NCBI GenBank assembly: GCA_030054175.1
Contig: JASGCM010000009.1
Span: 1-64,000, forward strand
Direction of reading: 5' to 3'
Origin: Alphaproteobacteria bacterium
GTDB lineage: Bacteria > Pseudomonadota > Gammaproteobacteria > Burkholderiales > Burkholderiaceae_C
DNA: 64,000 bases
How positions within the stretch are numbered: position 1 is the first letter of the stretch; every line of letters starts with the position of its first letter. A program made the position numbers and the translations under genes. Below the pieces are notes generated by a model that saw only the letters and a list, made by a program, of their open reading frames with translations, did no database searches and was not told the DNA's origin. This document shows positions 36,993 through 46,243 of this stretch, one piece after another.

Positions 36993-37008
36993 AAGGCCGA
37001 GAGAAGAT

Positions 37009-38286
37009 ATGACTTTGCTGGTTTTTCTCGGCTCGTTACTCATGTCCATGGCCATAGGTGTGCCCATCGCTTATGCCTTGCTGCTCTCAGGAGTGGCGTT
37101 GATGTGGCATATGAACATGTTCGATGCCCAGATCCTGGCGCAAAACGTGATCGAGGGCGCCAACAGCTTCCCTTTGCTGGCCGTGCCTTTTTTCATGTTG
37201 GCTGGCGAGATCATGAACACGGGCGGTCTGTCGCGCCGTATCGTGAATTTCGCATTGGCCTTGGTAGGGCACATCCGGGGCGGCTTGGGCTATGTGACCA
37301 TTGTGGCGGCCTGTCTTCTTTCGGCCCTCTCGGGGTCGGCTGTGGCCGATGCGGCAGCACTGACGGCATTGCTTTTGCCCATGATGATCAAGGCCGGGCA
37401 TGACAAAAAGTCCAGTGCCGGTCTGATTGCCGCCTGTGGCGTGATCGGTCCCATCATCCCCCCATCGATCGGTTTCGTGATTTTCGGCGTCACGGCCAAT
37501 GTCTCGATTTCCAAATTGTTTTTGGCCGGTATCGTGCCGGGGCTGATCTTGGGTGCCAGTTTATGGTTCATGTGGTGGTCGCTGTCGCGCAAGGAGGATT
37601 TGCATCCGCCCCCGCGCCAAACTGCCTCCCAGGTTTTCAAGGCGTTGCTGGATGCCGCTTGGGCTTTGATGCTACCCGTGATCATCTTGGTGGGATTGCG
37701 CTTGGGGGTCTTTACCCCCACCGAGGCTGCGGTGGTGGCCGCCGTGTACGCCTTGGTCGTCGCCATGGTCATCTACCGTGAGCTCAGGTGGTCTCAGCTG
37801 TTGGAAGTTTTGCGGGTGTCGGCGCGCACCAGTGCCGTGGTGATGTTTTTGGTGGCTGCGGCCATGGTCTCGGCGTGGATGATCACAGTTGCGCAATTAC
37901 CCGCTCAATTGATTGATCTATTACAGCCTTTTTTGGACCACCCTAAAGTGCTGATGGCTGTGATCATGATCATCGTCATGTTGGTGGGCACCGCCATGGA
38001 CATGACTCCGACCATTTTGATCTTAACCCCGGTACTCATGCCTTTGGTCAAAGCAGCGGGCATCGATCCTGTTTATTTTGGGGTGCTCTTTATCATCAAC
38101 AACTCGATTGGCTTGGTCACGCCGCCGGTGGGCACGGTGCTCAATGTGGTGGCCGGTGTAGGCCGTTTGCGCATGGACGAGGTGACTCATGGTGTCATGC
38201 CGTTCATGCTGGTGCAATTTGTCGCCATGTTCCTGATGGTGGCATTTCCTGATCTGGTGATGGTGCCAGCTCGATGGTTTTATTGA
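37009..38286 (+). CDS. TRAP transporter large permease (DctM)
   Basis: 425 residues with about twelve helices. Typical blocks are PLLAVPFFMLAGEIMN, SGSAVADAAALTALLLPMM, CGVIGPIIPPSIGFVIFG and NNSIGLVTPPVGTVLNV. It is a sodium-coupled transport channel working with DctQ and DctP. Confidence 0.96.
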   Translation: MTLLVFLGSLLMSMAIGVPIAYALLLSGVALMWHMNMFDAQILAQNVIEGANSFPLLAVPFFMLAGEIMNTGGLSRRIVNFALALVGHIRGGLGYVTIVAACLLSALSGSAVADAAALTALLLPMMIKAGHDKKSSAGLIAACGVIGPIIPPSIGFVIFGVTANVSISKLFLAGIVPGLILGASLWFMWWSLSRKEDLHPPPRQTASQVFKALLDAAWALMLPVIILVGLRLGVFTPTEAAVVAAVYALVVAMVIYRELRWSQLLEVLRVSARTSAVVMFLVAAAMVSAWMITVAQLPAQLIDLLQPFLDHPKVLMAVIMIIVMLVGTAMDMTPTILILTPVLMPLVKAAGIDPVYFGVLFIINNSIGLVTPPVGTVLNVVAGVGRLRMDEVTHGVMPFMLVQFVAMFLMVAFPDLVMVPARWFY

Positions 38287-38305
38287 TTTTTTTGGAGACT
38301 GAAAC

Positions 38306-39319
38306 ATGAAACGACTTTTCATCCAAACCGTGTTGGCCGTGGCCGCGCTGTCTGCTCTGGGTGTGGCCCAGGCCCAGGAAAAAACCATCAAATTCGCAAC
38401 TCAAAACCCCAAGGGTCACCCCATCGTGGTTGGGCTGGAGAAATTCAAGGAAATCGTCGAAGCCAAGTCGGCTGGCAAGATCAAGGTCAACCTGTTCCCG
38501 GGCGGTGCTTTGGGTAGCGACCAAGTCAACGTGGCGGCACTGCAAGGCGGAACCCTCGAGATGGTGTCGATGAACTCGGGCATTTTGGCCAACCAGGTCA
38601 AGGAATTCGCCATCTTTGATTTCCCCTTCATGTTTGGCTCCGGTGCCGAGGCCGATGCAGTGCTTGATGGTGTTTTTGGCAAAAAGATGCACGCCTTGCT
38701 CAATGACAAGGGCTTGATCGGTTTGTCTTACTTTGAGTTGGGATTTAGGCAGATCACCAACAGCAAGCGGCCCATCACCAAAGTGGAAGACCTTGAGGGC
38801 TTGAAGTTGCGTGTGATTCCCAACCCGATCAACGTCGATTGGGTCAAGGCGCTGGGCGCCAACCCGACTCCGTTGCCATTTCCCGAGGTCTATTCCGCCC
38901 TGGATCAAAAGGCCATCGATGGTCAGGAGAATCCCGAGAGCGTGATTGCCGCCAACAAATTCTTTGAAGTGCAAAAGCACCTGGTCATCAGCAACCACCA
39001 GTACAACCCCCAGTCGGTGTTGATCAGCAAGAAGTTTTGGGACGGTCTGACGCCTGCACAGCAAAAGCTGATCGCCCAATCCGCTCTTGAGGCGTCCAAA
39101 TATCAGCGTACTCAGGCCCGTGGTGCCGTGGCCAGCGCGCTCGATACGTTGAAGAAAAATGGTATACAGGTGACTTCATTCAGTGAGGTCGAGCTTGCCA
39201 AGTTGCGGGATAAATTGCGCCCGGTCACGGCCAAATACGGCGTGACTGTGGGACAAGATTTGGTCAAAGAGTTGCAGGGAGACCTGGAGAAGGCTCGCTC
39301 GGACCTCAAGAAAAAATGA
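38306..39319 (+). CDS. TRAP transporter substrate-binding protein (DctP)
   Basis: 337 residues with a signal peptide ending GVAQAQ. TIKFATQNPKGHPIVVGLEKFKEIVEAKSAGKIKV is the family N-terminal lobe, and ELGFRQITNSKRPITKVEDLEGLKLRV is the characteristic ligand-binding segment. The ligand is likely a carboxylate; the neighbouring shikimate dehydrogenase homolog suggests a quinate- or shikimate-like acid, which is inference. Confidence 0.94.
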   Translation: MKRLFIQTVLAVAALSALGVAQAQEKTIKFATQNPKGHPIVVGLEKFKEIVEAKSAGKIKVNLFPGGALGSDQVNVAALQGGTLEMVSMNSGILANQVKEFAIFDFPFMFGSGAEADAVLDGVFGKKMHALLNDKGLIGLSYFELGFRQITNSKRPITKVEDLEGLKLRVIPNPINVDWVKALGANPTPLPFPEVYSALDQKAIDGQENPESVIAANKFFEVQKHLVISNHQYNPQSVLISKKFWDGLTPAQQKLIAQSALEASKYQRTQARGAVASALDTLKKNGIQVTSFSEVELAKLRDKLRPVTAKYGVTVGQDLVKELQGDLEKARSDLKKK

Positions 39320-39344
39320 CGCTGTGCTTGCTCGGGAGGGCCGC

Positions 39345-40196
39345 ATGATCGATGGTCGCACCCAGCTCATCGCCCATATCGGCTTTCCGACTCACACTTT
39401 CAAGTCGCCGCTGATTTATAACCCCTATTTCGAGAGGGCAGGCATCCCGGCGGTGGTGGTTCCCATGGCCTGTCGGGCCGATGCGTTCGGCCAATTCTTG
39501 CCGGCCGTGTTTGGCTTGGACAATATCGCAGGCGCGCTCATCACCATGCCGCACAAAATCAGCGTAGTGGACTTGCTCGATGAGGTCACGCCGACCGTGC
39601 GCATGGCTGGTTCATGCAATGCCGTCAAAAAATCACCCGAAGGTCGATTGTTGGGGGATATGTTCGACGGCATCGGTTTTGTGCGTGGTTTGCAACGACA
39701 GGGCTTTGAATTCTCAGACCAGAGTGCCTTGATCATCGGGGCGGGCGGCGTGGGCAGCGCGATTGCCGCTTCCCTGGCCCAGACAGGTCTGGCTGAAATT
39801 CATCTGGTGGACATCGACACAAGGGCGGCCGAGACCCTGGCCAATCGGCTGCGTGCACATGTGCCTCACTTGAAGGTACATTGCGGTCGCAATGACCCGA
39901 CTCGCCATGACTTGATCGTGAACGCCTCGCCGCTGGGAATGCGTCCCGGTGAGCCGGCGCCCACTGACTTGAGCCGTCTGCCTCCCGGTGCTTGGGTGGC
40001 CGAGGTGGTCCTGAGCGCCTCGCCCACGCCGCTGATGCTTCGGGCCCGTGAATTGGGTTGCCCCCTGCTGGTGGGCACCGATATGCTGTTTGAGCAAATC
40101 CCGGCCTATCTGGAGTTTTTTGGTTTGCCCACGACCACCGCCGATCATTTGCGCGCCGTGGCACGTTTGAGCGATACAGATGGCGTCTCAAGGTAG
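39345..40196 (+). CDS. Shikimate/quinate dehydrogenase family protein
   Basis: 283 residues of the AroE fold. The substrate lobe has the catalytic Lys in ALITMPHKISVVD and Asp in GDMFDGIGFVRGL. The NADP-binding loop is IIGAGGVGSAIAASL. The usual first Ser of the SxS substrate motif is not conserved (HTFKSP), so the substrate may differ from shikimate. It follows the TRAP genes after 25 bases with a GGGAGG site, so it is a catabolic paralog rather than the biosynthetic aroE. Confidence 0.8.
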   Translation: MIDGRTQLIAHIGFPTHTFKSPLIYNPYFERAGIPAVVVPMACRADAFGQFLPAVFGLDNIAGALITMPHKISVVDLLDEVTPTVRMAGSCNAVKKSPEGRLLGDMFDGIGFVRGLQRQGFEFSDQSALIIGAGGVGSAIAASLAQTGLAEIHLVDIDTRAAETLANRLRAHVPHLKVHCGRNDPTRHDLIVNASPLGMRPGEPAPTDLSRLPPGAWVAEVVLSASPTPLMLRARELGCPLLVGTDMLFEQIPAYLEFFGLPTTTADHLRAVARLSDTDGVSR

Positions 40197-40245
40197 AAAT
40201 TGGTAGAAATTGGGGTCAGACCCCAATTTCTGTGACCCCAATTTC
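40193..40245. repeat. Palindromic GAAATTGGGGTC repeat cluster
   Basis: A perfect 12-bp inverted repeat GAAATTGGGGTC-A-GACCCCAATTTC (40206-40230) is followed by another GACCCCAATTTC (40234-40245) and preceded by two GAAATTG/TAGAAATTG half copies. It fills the gap between the dehydrogenase gene and greB and resembles dispersed extragenic palindromes seen in proteobacteria. Confidence 0.85.
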
Positions 40246-40258
40246 TTAAAATGTCGGT

Positions 40259-40813
40259 ATGAGTAAGGCATTCACCCGGGAAAGCGAGGGCGAGGGCGAG
40301 AATGAAGCCCCGGAGCCGCTGCCTGCGGGCAGCAAGAACTACATCACCCCGGTCGGGTACGCTCGGCTGCGCGCCGAGTTGATGGGGCTGATCGATGAGG
40401 AGCGACCCAAGGTGGTCGAAGTGGTGCATTGGGCAGCGAGCAACGGCGATAGATCCGAGAATGGGGACTATTTGTATGGCAAGAAGCGTTTGCGTGAAAT
40501 CGACCGACGCATCCGCTTTCTGACCAAGAGGCTTGAGATCGCCGAGGTGGTCGACCCTAGCGTGCACCAGGGCAACGATCAGGTGTTTTTTGGCGCCACC
40601 GTCACCTACGCCGACCCCTTGGAGCAAGAGCGCACGGTCACCATCATGGGCACCGATGAGGCCGACAGTTTGCAAGGGCAGGTGAGTTGGATTTCCCCTA
40701 TTGCTCGCGCTTTGCTCAAAGCGCGCGAAGGCGATGTCGTGAAATTGCAGACGCCACAAGGGCTGCAAGACATCGAGGTGCTGAGCGTCAGCTACCCAGC
40801 ACCTGTGGCGTGA
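40259..40813 (+). CDS. greB: Transcription elongation factor GreB
   Basis: 184 residues. The coiled-coil tip NGDRSENGDYLYGKKRLREIDRRIRFL carries the acidic residues that stimulate RNA polymerase transcript cleavage. The C-terminal FKBP-like domain has VTYADP...TIMGTDEAD and VSWISPIARALLKAREGD. It is convergent with spoT, with only one base between the stops. Confidence 0.96.
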   Translation: MSKAFTRESEGEGENEAPEPLPAGSKNYITPVGYARLRAELMGLIDEERPKVVEVVHWAASNGDRSENGDYLYGKKRLREIDRRIRFLTKRLEIAEVVDPSVHQGNDQVFFGATVTYADPLEQERTVTIMGTDEADSLQGQVSWISPIARALLKAREGDVVKLQTPQGLQDIEVLSVSYPAPVA

Positions 40814-43063
40814 TCAATGGCTGGCGCTGAAATGAGCCAGGCGTTTGGCTTGGCTGACTGGCGGGCAACGCCGCAGGTTGCGCAACACCGACTCCAGGTG
40901 TTGCAAATCGCGCACAGCCACCACAAAGCGCAGATCGATGGTTTCCGCCGTGCCGATGCCGCTGCCAGTATGCGCTTGGGTGATGTCGCCCTCGGATTTG
41001 GCGATGGAGCTGGCCACTTGCGCCAACAAACCTTTGCCGTTGATGGCGGTGACCGAGATGGGGGCCTCGAAAGAGCGCGCAGGCTCGTCAGACCATTCGA
41101 CGGCGATGAAACGCTCGGCGTCTTTGTGTTTGAGTTTTTGAGCCACGGCGCATTCGGCGTTGTGCACCACCAAACCTTCGCCCCGACCTAAATAGCCCAG
41201 AATCTCGTCGCCCGGCAATGGGTGGCAACATGGTGCGTATTGGATCGACGCGTTTTCGCTGCCGTCGACCACCACGGCACCTTGAGACAGCGATTCGTGG
41301 GCAGTGAAGCGCTCTCGGCTGAGCAGCAAAGGGTCGGGCTTCTCGCCCACCTCGGCCAGCAGCGCCACCAGGCGTTTGGCGACGATGGGTGCCACACGTC
41401 TTCCTAGGCCGATGTCAACCAATAATTCTTGCAATGAACGGTTGCCGGTGAAGCGCAACAATTTATCCCAAAGGGCTTGGTGGTTCCCGGTGTACCTGGG
41501 CAATTGCTCGAAGCCTTCGGCACGCAGGGCCTGTTCTAGCAGTTTAGATCCCAATTGTTCTGACTCGCTGTGCGCCAGCGACTTCAGGTAATGCCGAATG
41601 CGTGAGCGCGCCCGTCCGGTGCGCACGAAGCCCAGCCAAGCGGGATTCGGGGCGGCCACCGTCGAGGTGATCACTTCGACCACATCGCCGTTGCGCAGTT
41701 CGGTGCGCAGCGGAACTTGCTCGCCGTTGACCTTGCCCGCCATGGTTCGGTCGCCGATATTGCTGTGCACCGCGTAGGCGAAATCGACCAAAGTCGCACC
41801 GCGCGGCAAGGCCAGAATACGGCTTTTGGGTGTGAAGACATAGACGGCATCGGGGAACAAGTCGACTTTGACATGGTCCAAGAACTCGACTGCGTCGCGG
41901 GTTTCGTCCTGTATGTCGAGCAGCGATTGCAGCCACTGAGCACCCAATTGATTGGCCTGCTCGCCATGCGGGTCTTTGGCCTTGTAGAGCCAATGGGCTG
42001 CAACGCCTGATTCGGCCACCACATGCATGGCCTCGGTTCGCATCTGGAATTCGATATTGATACCAGATGGCCCCACCAAGGTGGTGTGCAGCGACTGGTA
42101 GCCGTTGAGTTTGGAAATGGCAATGTGGTCTTTGAAGCGGCCCGGCACCGGTTTGTAGAGCTGGTGCAAGACCCCAAGTGCCGTGTAGCAATCGAGTTGG
42201 TGGGGCATGATCAGCCGCATCCCGTAGATGTCGGTGACTTGGGCGAAGCTCAGATGCTTTTGATCCATCTTGCGGTAGATGGAGTACAGGGTTTTTTCGC
42301 GGCCATGGATGCGCACCTTCAAACCGGCTTTGGCAAAGGCCTGCTCAACCTCATGCTGCACTTTATGCAAGACGTCACGCCGGCGGCTGCGTGCCCGCGT
42401 GACCGCTTTTTTCAAGACCTTGTAACGCCAGGGCATCAGGTGCCTGAAAGACAGGTCTTGCAATTCGCGGTAGGTTTCGTTCAAGCCCAATCGGTTGGCG
42501 ATGGGGGCATAAATTTCCAGCGTTTCGGAAGAGATGCGTCCCCATTTGGCGCGCGGCATGTCGCCCATGGTGCGCATATTGTGGGTGCGATCGGCCAATT
42601 TGATCAAAATCACCCGCACATCGCGCGCCATGGCCAAGAGCATTTTTCGAAAGGATTCGGCCTGCCCCTCTTCCCGCGTATTGAACTGCAACTTGTCAAG
42701 TTTGGTCAGACCGTCAACCAACTCGGCCACCGGGGTGCCGAACTGTTGGACGAGATCGGTTTTGGTGATGCCGCAGTCTTCCATGGCATCGTGCAGTAGC
42801 GCGGCGCACAAGGCTTGGGCATCCAAGCGCCATTCGGCACATTGCGCCGCCACGGCAATGGGATGGGTGATGTAAGGCTCTCCGCTACTGCGCTTTTGCC
42901 CCTGATGGGCAGAGTCGGCAAAGCGGTAGGCCAATCGGACTTGTTCGGTACCCTCGATGCCCAAAGAGTCGAGTTTGGTCAATAGGGCGGCGAAACTGGC
43001 CGCCGCCGCATTCACCGCCTCGGGGCTGGCGGGGGAAAGGATCGGCTTGACAACGGCGCTCAT
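40814..43063 (-). CDS. spoT: Bifunctional (p)ppGpp synthetase/hydrolase
   Basis: 749 residues. The N-terminal HD hydrolase domain has ITHPIAVAAQCAEW and LLHDAMEDCG near residues 66-95. The synthetase domain has GREKTLYSIYRKMDQK and YQSLHTTLVGP. A TGS domain (VYVFTPKSRILALPRGATLVDFAYAVH) and a C-terminal ACT domain follow. It controls the stringent response. The rpoZ-spoT order is the usual one. Confidence 0.97.
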   Translation of the reverse strand: MSAVVKPILSPASPEAVNAAAASFAALLTKLDSLGIEGTEQVRLAYRFADSAHQGQKRSSGEPYITHPIAVAAQCAEWRLDAQALCAALLHDAMEDCGITKTDLVQQFGTPVAELVDGLTKLDKLQFNTREEGQAESFRKMLLAMARDVRVILIKLADRTHNMRTMGDMPRAKWGRISSETLEIYAPIANRLGLNETYRELQDLSFRHLMPWRYKVLKKAVTRARSRRRDVLHKVQHEVEQAFAKAGLKVRIHGREKTLYSIYRKMDQKHLSFAQVTDIYGMRLIMPHQLDCYTALGVLHQLYKPVPGRFKDHIAISKLNGYQSLHTTLVGPSGINIEFQMRTEAMHVVAESGVAAHWLYKAKDPHGEQANQLGAQWLQSLLDIQDETRDAVEFLDHVKVDLFPDAVYVFTPKSRILALPRGATLVDFAYAVHSNIGDRTMAGKVNGEQVPLRTELRNGDVVEVITSTVAAPNPAWLGFVRTGRARSRIRHYLKSLAHSESEQLGSKLLEQALRAEGFEQLPRYTGNHQALWDKLLRFTGNRSLQELLVDIGLGRRVAPIVAKRLVALLAEVGEKPDPLLLSRERFTAHESLSQGAVVVDGSENASIQYAPCCHPLPGDEILGYLGRGEGLVVHNAECAVAQKLKHKDAERFIAVEWSDEPARSFEAPISVTAINGKGLLAQVASSIAKSEGDITQAHTGSGIGTAETIDLRFVVAVRDLQHLESVLRNLRRCPPVSQAKRLAHFSASH

Positions 43064-43080
43064 GGCCGTAATTTAACGGG

Positions 43081-43284
43081 TCAGCCCGGTACTTTGCGAA
43101 GCATTTCCAAGCCGATTTTGCCTTCGGCGATTTCGCGCAGGGCGGTTACGCCTGGCTTGTTCTTGGACTCGACCTTTGGGGTATGACCCTGGCTGAGCAT
43201 GCGCGCGCGGTAGGTGGCGCAAAGCACCAGCTGGAAGCGGTTGGGGATTTTGTCCAGACAATCTTCAACTGTGATGCGTGCCAT
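43081..43284 (-). CDS. rpoZ: RNA polymerase omega subunit
   Basis: 67 residues beginning [28 protein letters not shown], the family signature. Omega helps assemble the polymerase and forms part of the ppGpp site. It lies between gmk and spoT on the same strand. Confidence 0.98.
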   Translation of the reverse strand: MARITVEDCLDKIPNRFQLVLCATYRARMLSQGHTPKVESKNKPGVTALREIAEGKIGLEMLRKVPG

Positions 43285-43302
43285 GATGTAGCTCCGGGTG
43301 TG

Positions 43303-43932
43303 TCAGGTGATGTGCAGGGCCTTGAAAACTTCGGCCCTGGCGCGGCTTTGGGCCGCATATTTGAGGCGTTGGGCATGAACCACGGCCTTGAGGTCAAACA
43401 AAGCCCGTTCAAAGAGTTCATTGATTATAACGTAATCGAATGATTGAGCCTGCGCCATCTCATCCGAGGCATTGTGCAATCGCATTTCGATGATGTCCGG
43501 GCTGTCTTCGCCGCGCCGCTCCAGGCGCGAACGCAGATCTTCCAAGCTGGGCGGCAAAATGAAGATCAACACGGCATTGGAGTACAAACGACGGATTTGC
43601 AGCGCACCTTGCCAGTCGATTTCCAGGACCACGTCGCCGCCTTGGGCGATGCGCTCCTCGATGGCCTTGCGTGAGGTGCCGTAGCGACGACCGTGGACAT
43701 GCGCCCATTCGACAAAAGCCCCGGCCTGGACCATGGCGTCGAACTCTTCATTCGAAACAAAGTAGTACTCTCGGCCATGTTTTTCCTGGCCCCTTGGGTC
43801 ACGGTTGGTGTGCGAGACCGAGGGCTGCACTCGCGAGTCGAGTTCCATCAGGGCTTTGACCAGGCTCGATTTGCCGGCCCCGCTGGGGGCAGCGACCACA
43901 AACAGATTGCCAGGGTATGTGTCCATATTCAT
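43303..43932 (-). CDS. gmk: Guanylate kinase
   Basis: 209 residues phosphorylating GMP to GDP. P-loop [17 protein letters not shown] is near residue 12 and the GMP-binding block [21 protein letters not shown] follows. The start at 43932 overlaps the yicC stop (ATGA), which supports the longer form over MDTYPG at 43926. Confidence 0.98.
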   Translation of the reverse strand: MNMDTYPGNLFVVAAPSGAGKSSLVKALMELDSRVQPSVSHTNRDPRGQEKHGREYYFVSNEEFDAMVQAGAFVEWAHVHGRRYGTSRKAIEERIAQGGDVVLEIDWQGALQIRRLYSNAVLIFILPPSLEDLRSRLERRGEDSPDIIEMRLHNASDEMAQAQSFDYVIINELFERALFDLKAVVHAQRLKYAAQSRARAEVFKALHIT

Positions 43933-44840
43933 TCCAGGTTTTGCACCTGCTCCCTCAATTGTTCGATCAATACCTTCATGTCGATGGAGATGCGCGTCAT
44001 CTCCAATACGGCTGATTTGGAGCCTAAAGTATTGGCTTCTCGGTGCAATTCCTGAATCAAAAAGTCCAAGCGCTTGCCCACGCCCTCAGCTGGCGGCGAT
44101 TGCAACAAACGCTCGATCTCGTGCAGATGGGATTGCAGCCGAATGATTTCCTCGGCCACATCGATGCGTATGGCGAATGCGGTGGCCTCGGTCAGGGCCC
44201 GATCCTGGGCCGAGGAGGCGTTGACAGTGCCGTCGACCAGTTTCAGTGCTTCTTGCCAACGGTCTAGGAATTTCTGCTTTTGTTGCTCTACCAGTTGAGT
44301 AACTAGCGGTTGTGCCTGTTCGGCCAGTTGTTTCAACTCTCGAGTCCGATTCAGCAATGCCTGGGCCAATGTGTCACCTTCGCGTTGGCGCGCATCATTG
44401 AGTTGCTTGAGGGCGCGCTTGACCCATTGGGTCAGCGTGGCGGCCGGCACATCGATCCCTCCACCTTGGCCCTCGGCCAGGCGCATGACCTCGGCCACCG
44501 ACAGCGGTTGGGCTTGGGGCAACCAAGCCCACACGGTGTCTTGGACGCGATTGAGGTGTTGCAGCAAGGTGGGGCCCGGCTCGGTAGGGCCGTCGTGGCC
44601 GGTGCGTTCGGTGTAGATGCGCAATTCGACCTTGCCACGGCGCAGTTGTTGGCTCAGCAATTCCCGCAAGGCGGTTTCATGAATCCTGAGTTCGTCGGGA
44701 AGTCTCAGGGTCAGGTCCAGAAAACGGCTGTTGACCGAGCGGATTTCCAAACCCAGGCGCTGGCGGCGACTGGCATTTTGGTCTGCCGGTGGCCAGTCCA
44801 ATTGCGCGTTGGCATAGCCGGTCATGCTGTGTAGAGCCAT
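43929..44840 (-). CDS. yicC: YicC family endoribonuclease-like protein
   Basis: 303 residues with the family start [13 protein letters not shown] and end [32 protein letters not shown]. The segment [19 protein letters not shown] is the conserved C-terminal signature. YicC proteins are linked to RNA decay in enterobacteria. The start was put at 44840 (MALHS); 44846 and 44861 are alternatives. Divergent from rph. Confidence 0.93.
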   Translation of the reverse strand: MALHSMTGYANAQLDWPPADQNASRRQRLGLEIRSVNSRFLDLTLRLPDELRIHETALRELLSQQLRRGKVELRIYTERTGHDGPTEPGPTLLQHLNRVQDTVWAWLPQAQPLSVAEVMRLAEGQGGGIDVPAATLTQWVKRALKQLNDARQREGDTLAQALLNRTRELKQLAEQAQPLVTQLVEQQKQKFLDRWQEALKLVDGTVNASSAQDRALTEATAFAIRIDVAEEIIRLQSHLHEIERLLQSPPAEGVGKRLDFLIQELHREANTLGSKSAVLEMTRISIDMKVLIEQLREQVQNLE

Positions 44841-44903
44841 ATGCATTCGTCCAAAAACCAAATTATCCCCGACAATCCAACCTTTCAGTTTGCGAGTATA
44901 TCC

Positions 44904-45638
44904 ATGAGCCTGCCCTTACCCGACTCGCGCCTGCAGCGCGCCCCTGACCAATTGCGTCCCGTTCGCATCACCCGTCATTACACACGCTATGCCGAAGGAT
45001 CGGTCCTGATCGAGTTTGGTCACACCAAAGTCTTGTGCACCGCTTCGGTGGAAGAGAAGGTGCCGGGCCACAAAAAGGGAAGTGGTGAAGGTTGGGTGAC
45101 CGCAGAATACGGCATGTTGCCCCGCGCCACTCACACCCGCGGCGATCGCGAGGCAGCTCGTGGGAAGCAAAGCGGCCGCACCCAGGAAATTCAGCGCCTG
45201 ACAGGCCGCTCTTTGCGCGCTGTGTTCGATCTGAAGAAATTGGGTGAGCGTACCCTCAACCTCGATTGTGATGTGCTGCAAGCCGATGGCGGTACGCGAA
45301 CCGCCAGCATCACTGGAGCCTATGTTGCCGCCTGTGATGCCGTTCGTCATTTGATGCAACAGGGACTATTGAAGGAGTCTCCCATCACCCAGGCGGTGGC
45401 TGCGATTTCGGTGGGCATGCTGGGCGAATTGCCCTTGCTCGATTTGGAATACACCGAAGACTCGGCGTCCGATACCGACATGAATGTGGTGATGACGGCC
45501 GCCGGGCATTTTGTGGAAGTGCAGGGCACGGCCGAAGGCGCGCCCTTCACGCGAGCCCAGATGGATCAATTGTTGGCCTTGGCTGAAAAAGGCATTCGCG
45601 AGTTGATCGCACTGCAAGCGCAGGCTTTGGCATCATGA
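44904..45638 (+). CDS. rph: Ribonuclease PH
   Basis: 244 residues, a phosphorolytic exoribonuclease that trims tRNA 3' ends. Blocks: [28 protein letters not shown], the phosphate-site EREAARGKQ-type stretch [26 protein letters not shown], and [22 protein letters not shown]. The start at 44904 is after an extended track ORF. Overlaps rdgB by 4 bases. Confidence 0.97.
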   Translation: MSLPLPDSRLQRAPDQLRPVRITRHYTRYAEGSVLIEFGHTKVLCTASVEEKVPGHKKGSGEGWVTAEYGMLPRATHTRGDREAARGKQSGRTQEIQRLTGRSLRAVFDLKKLGERTLNLDCDVLQADGGTRTASITGAYVAACDAVRHLMQQGLLKESPITQAVAAISVGMLGELPLLDLEYTEDSASDTDMNVVMTAAGHFVEVQGTAEGAPFTRAQMDQLLALAEKGIRELIALQAQALAS

Positions 45639-46243
45639 TGCGAGATTTGGTGCTGGCGTCGAACAACGCGGGCAAGCTCAATGAGTTACAGGCCATGTTG
45701 GCTCCCTTGGGGTTGCAACTCACAGCCCAGGGCCAGTTGGGGATCCCCGAGGCCGCCGAGCCTTTTCATACATTTGTTGAAAACGCCCTGGCCAAAGCCC
45801 GCCATGCCAGCGCGCACAGTGGTTTGCCGGCATTGGCCGACGATGCCGGATTGTGCGTGGACGCTTTTGGCGGTGAACCGGGGGTGCAAACCGCCTATTA
45901 CGCCACCCGCTTTGGTTACCCCAAGGGCGATGATCACAATGTGACGGCTTTGCTTGAGCAAATGTCCCAGATCGAGCAGCGCAGAGCGGCCCTGGTCAGC
46001 ACCTTGGTGGCGGTGCGCCACCCTAACGACCCCGAACCCCTGATCGCTATTGGCCGTGCGGTGGGTGAAATCACCCGCGAGCGCAGTGGTCATAACGGCT
46101 TTGGTTTCGATCCAGTGATGTTTTTGCCGGAATACTGCATGACATTTGCCGAGATGCCTACCGATCTCAAGAACCAACGCAGCCATCGGGGTCAGGCGGC
46201 AAGACAGATGGTGCAACTCATGCGGGAATGCTGGCTGGCATGA
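45635..46243 (+). CDS. rdgB: Non-canonical purine NTP pyrophosphatase (RdgB/HAM1)
   Basis: 202 residues that remove ITP/XTP/dITP. It has [16 protein letters not shown] at the N-terminus, the catalytic [19 protein letters not shown] and the late [13 protein letters not shown]. It overlaps rph and hemW, forming a coupled trio. Confidence 0.97.
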   Translation: MMRDLVLASNNAGKLNELQAMLAPLGLQLTAQGQLGIPEAAEPFHTFVENALAKARHASAHSGLPALADDAGLCVDAFGGEPGVQTAYYATRFGYPKGDDHNVTALLEQMSQIEQRRAALVSTLVAVRHPNDPEPLIAIGRAVGEITRERSGHNGFGFDPVMFLPEYCMTFAEMPTDLKNQRSHRGQAARQMVQLMRECWLA

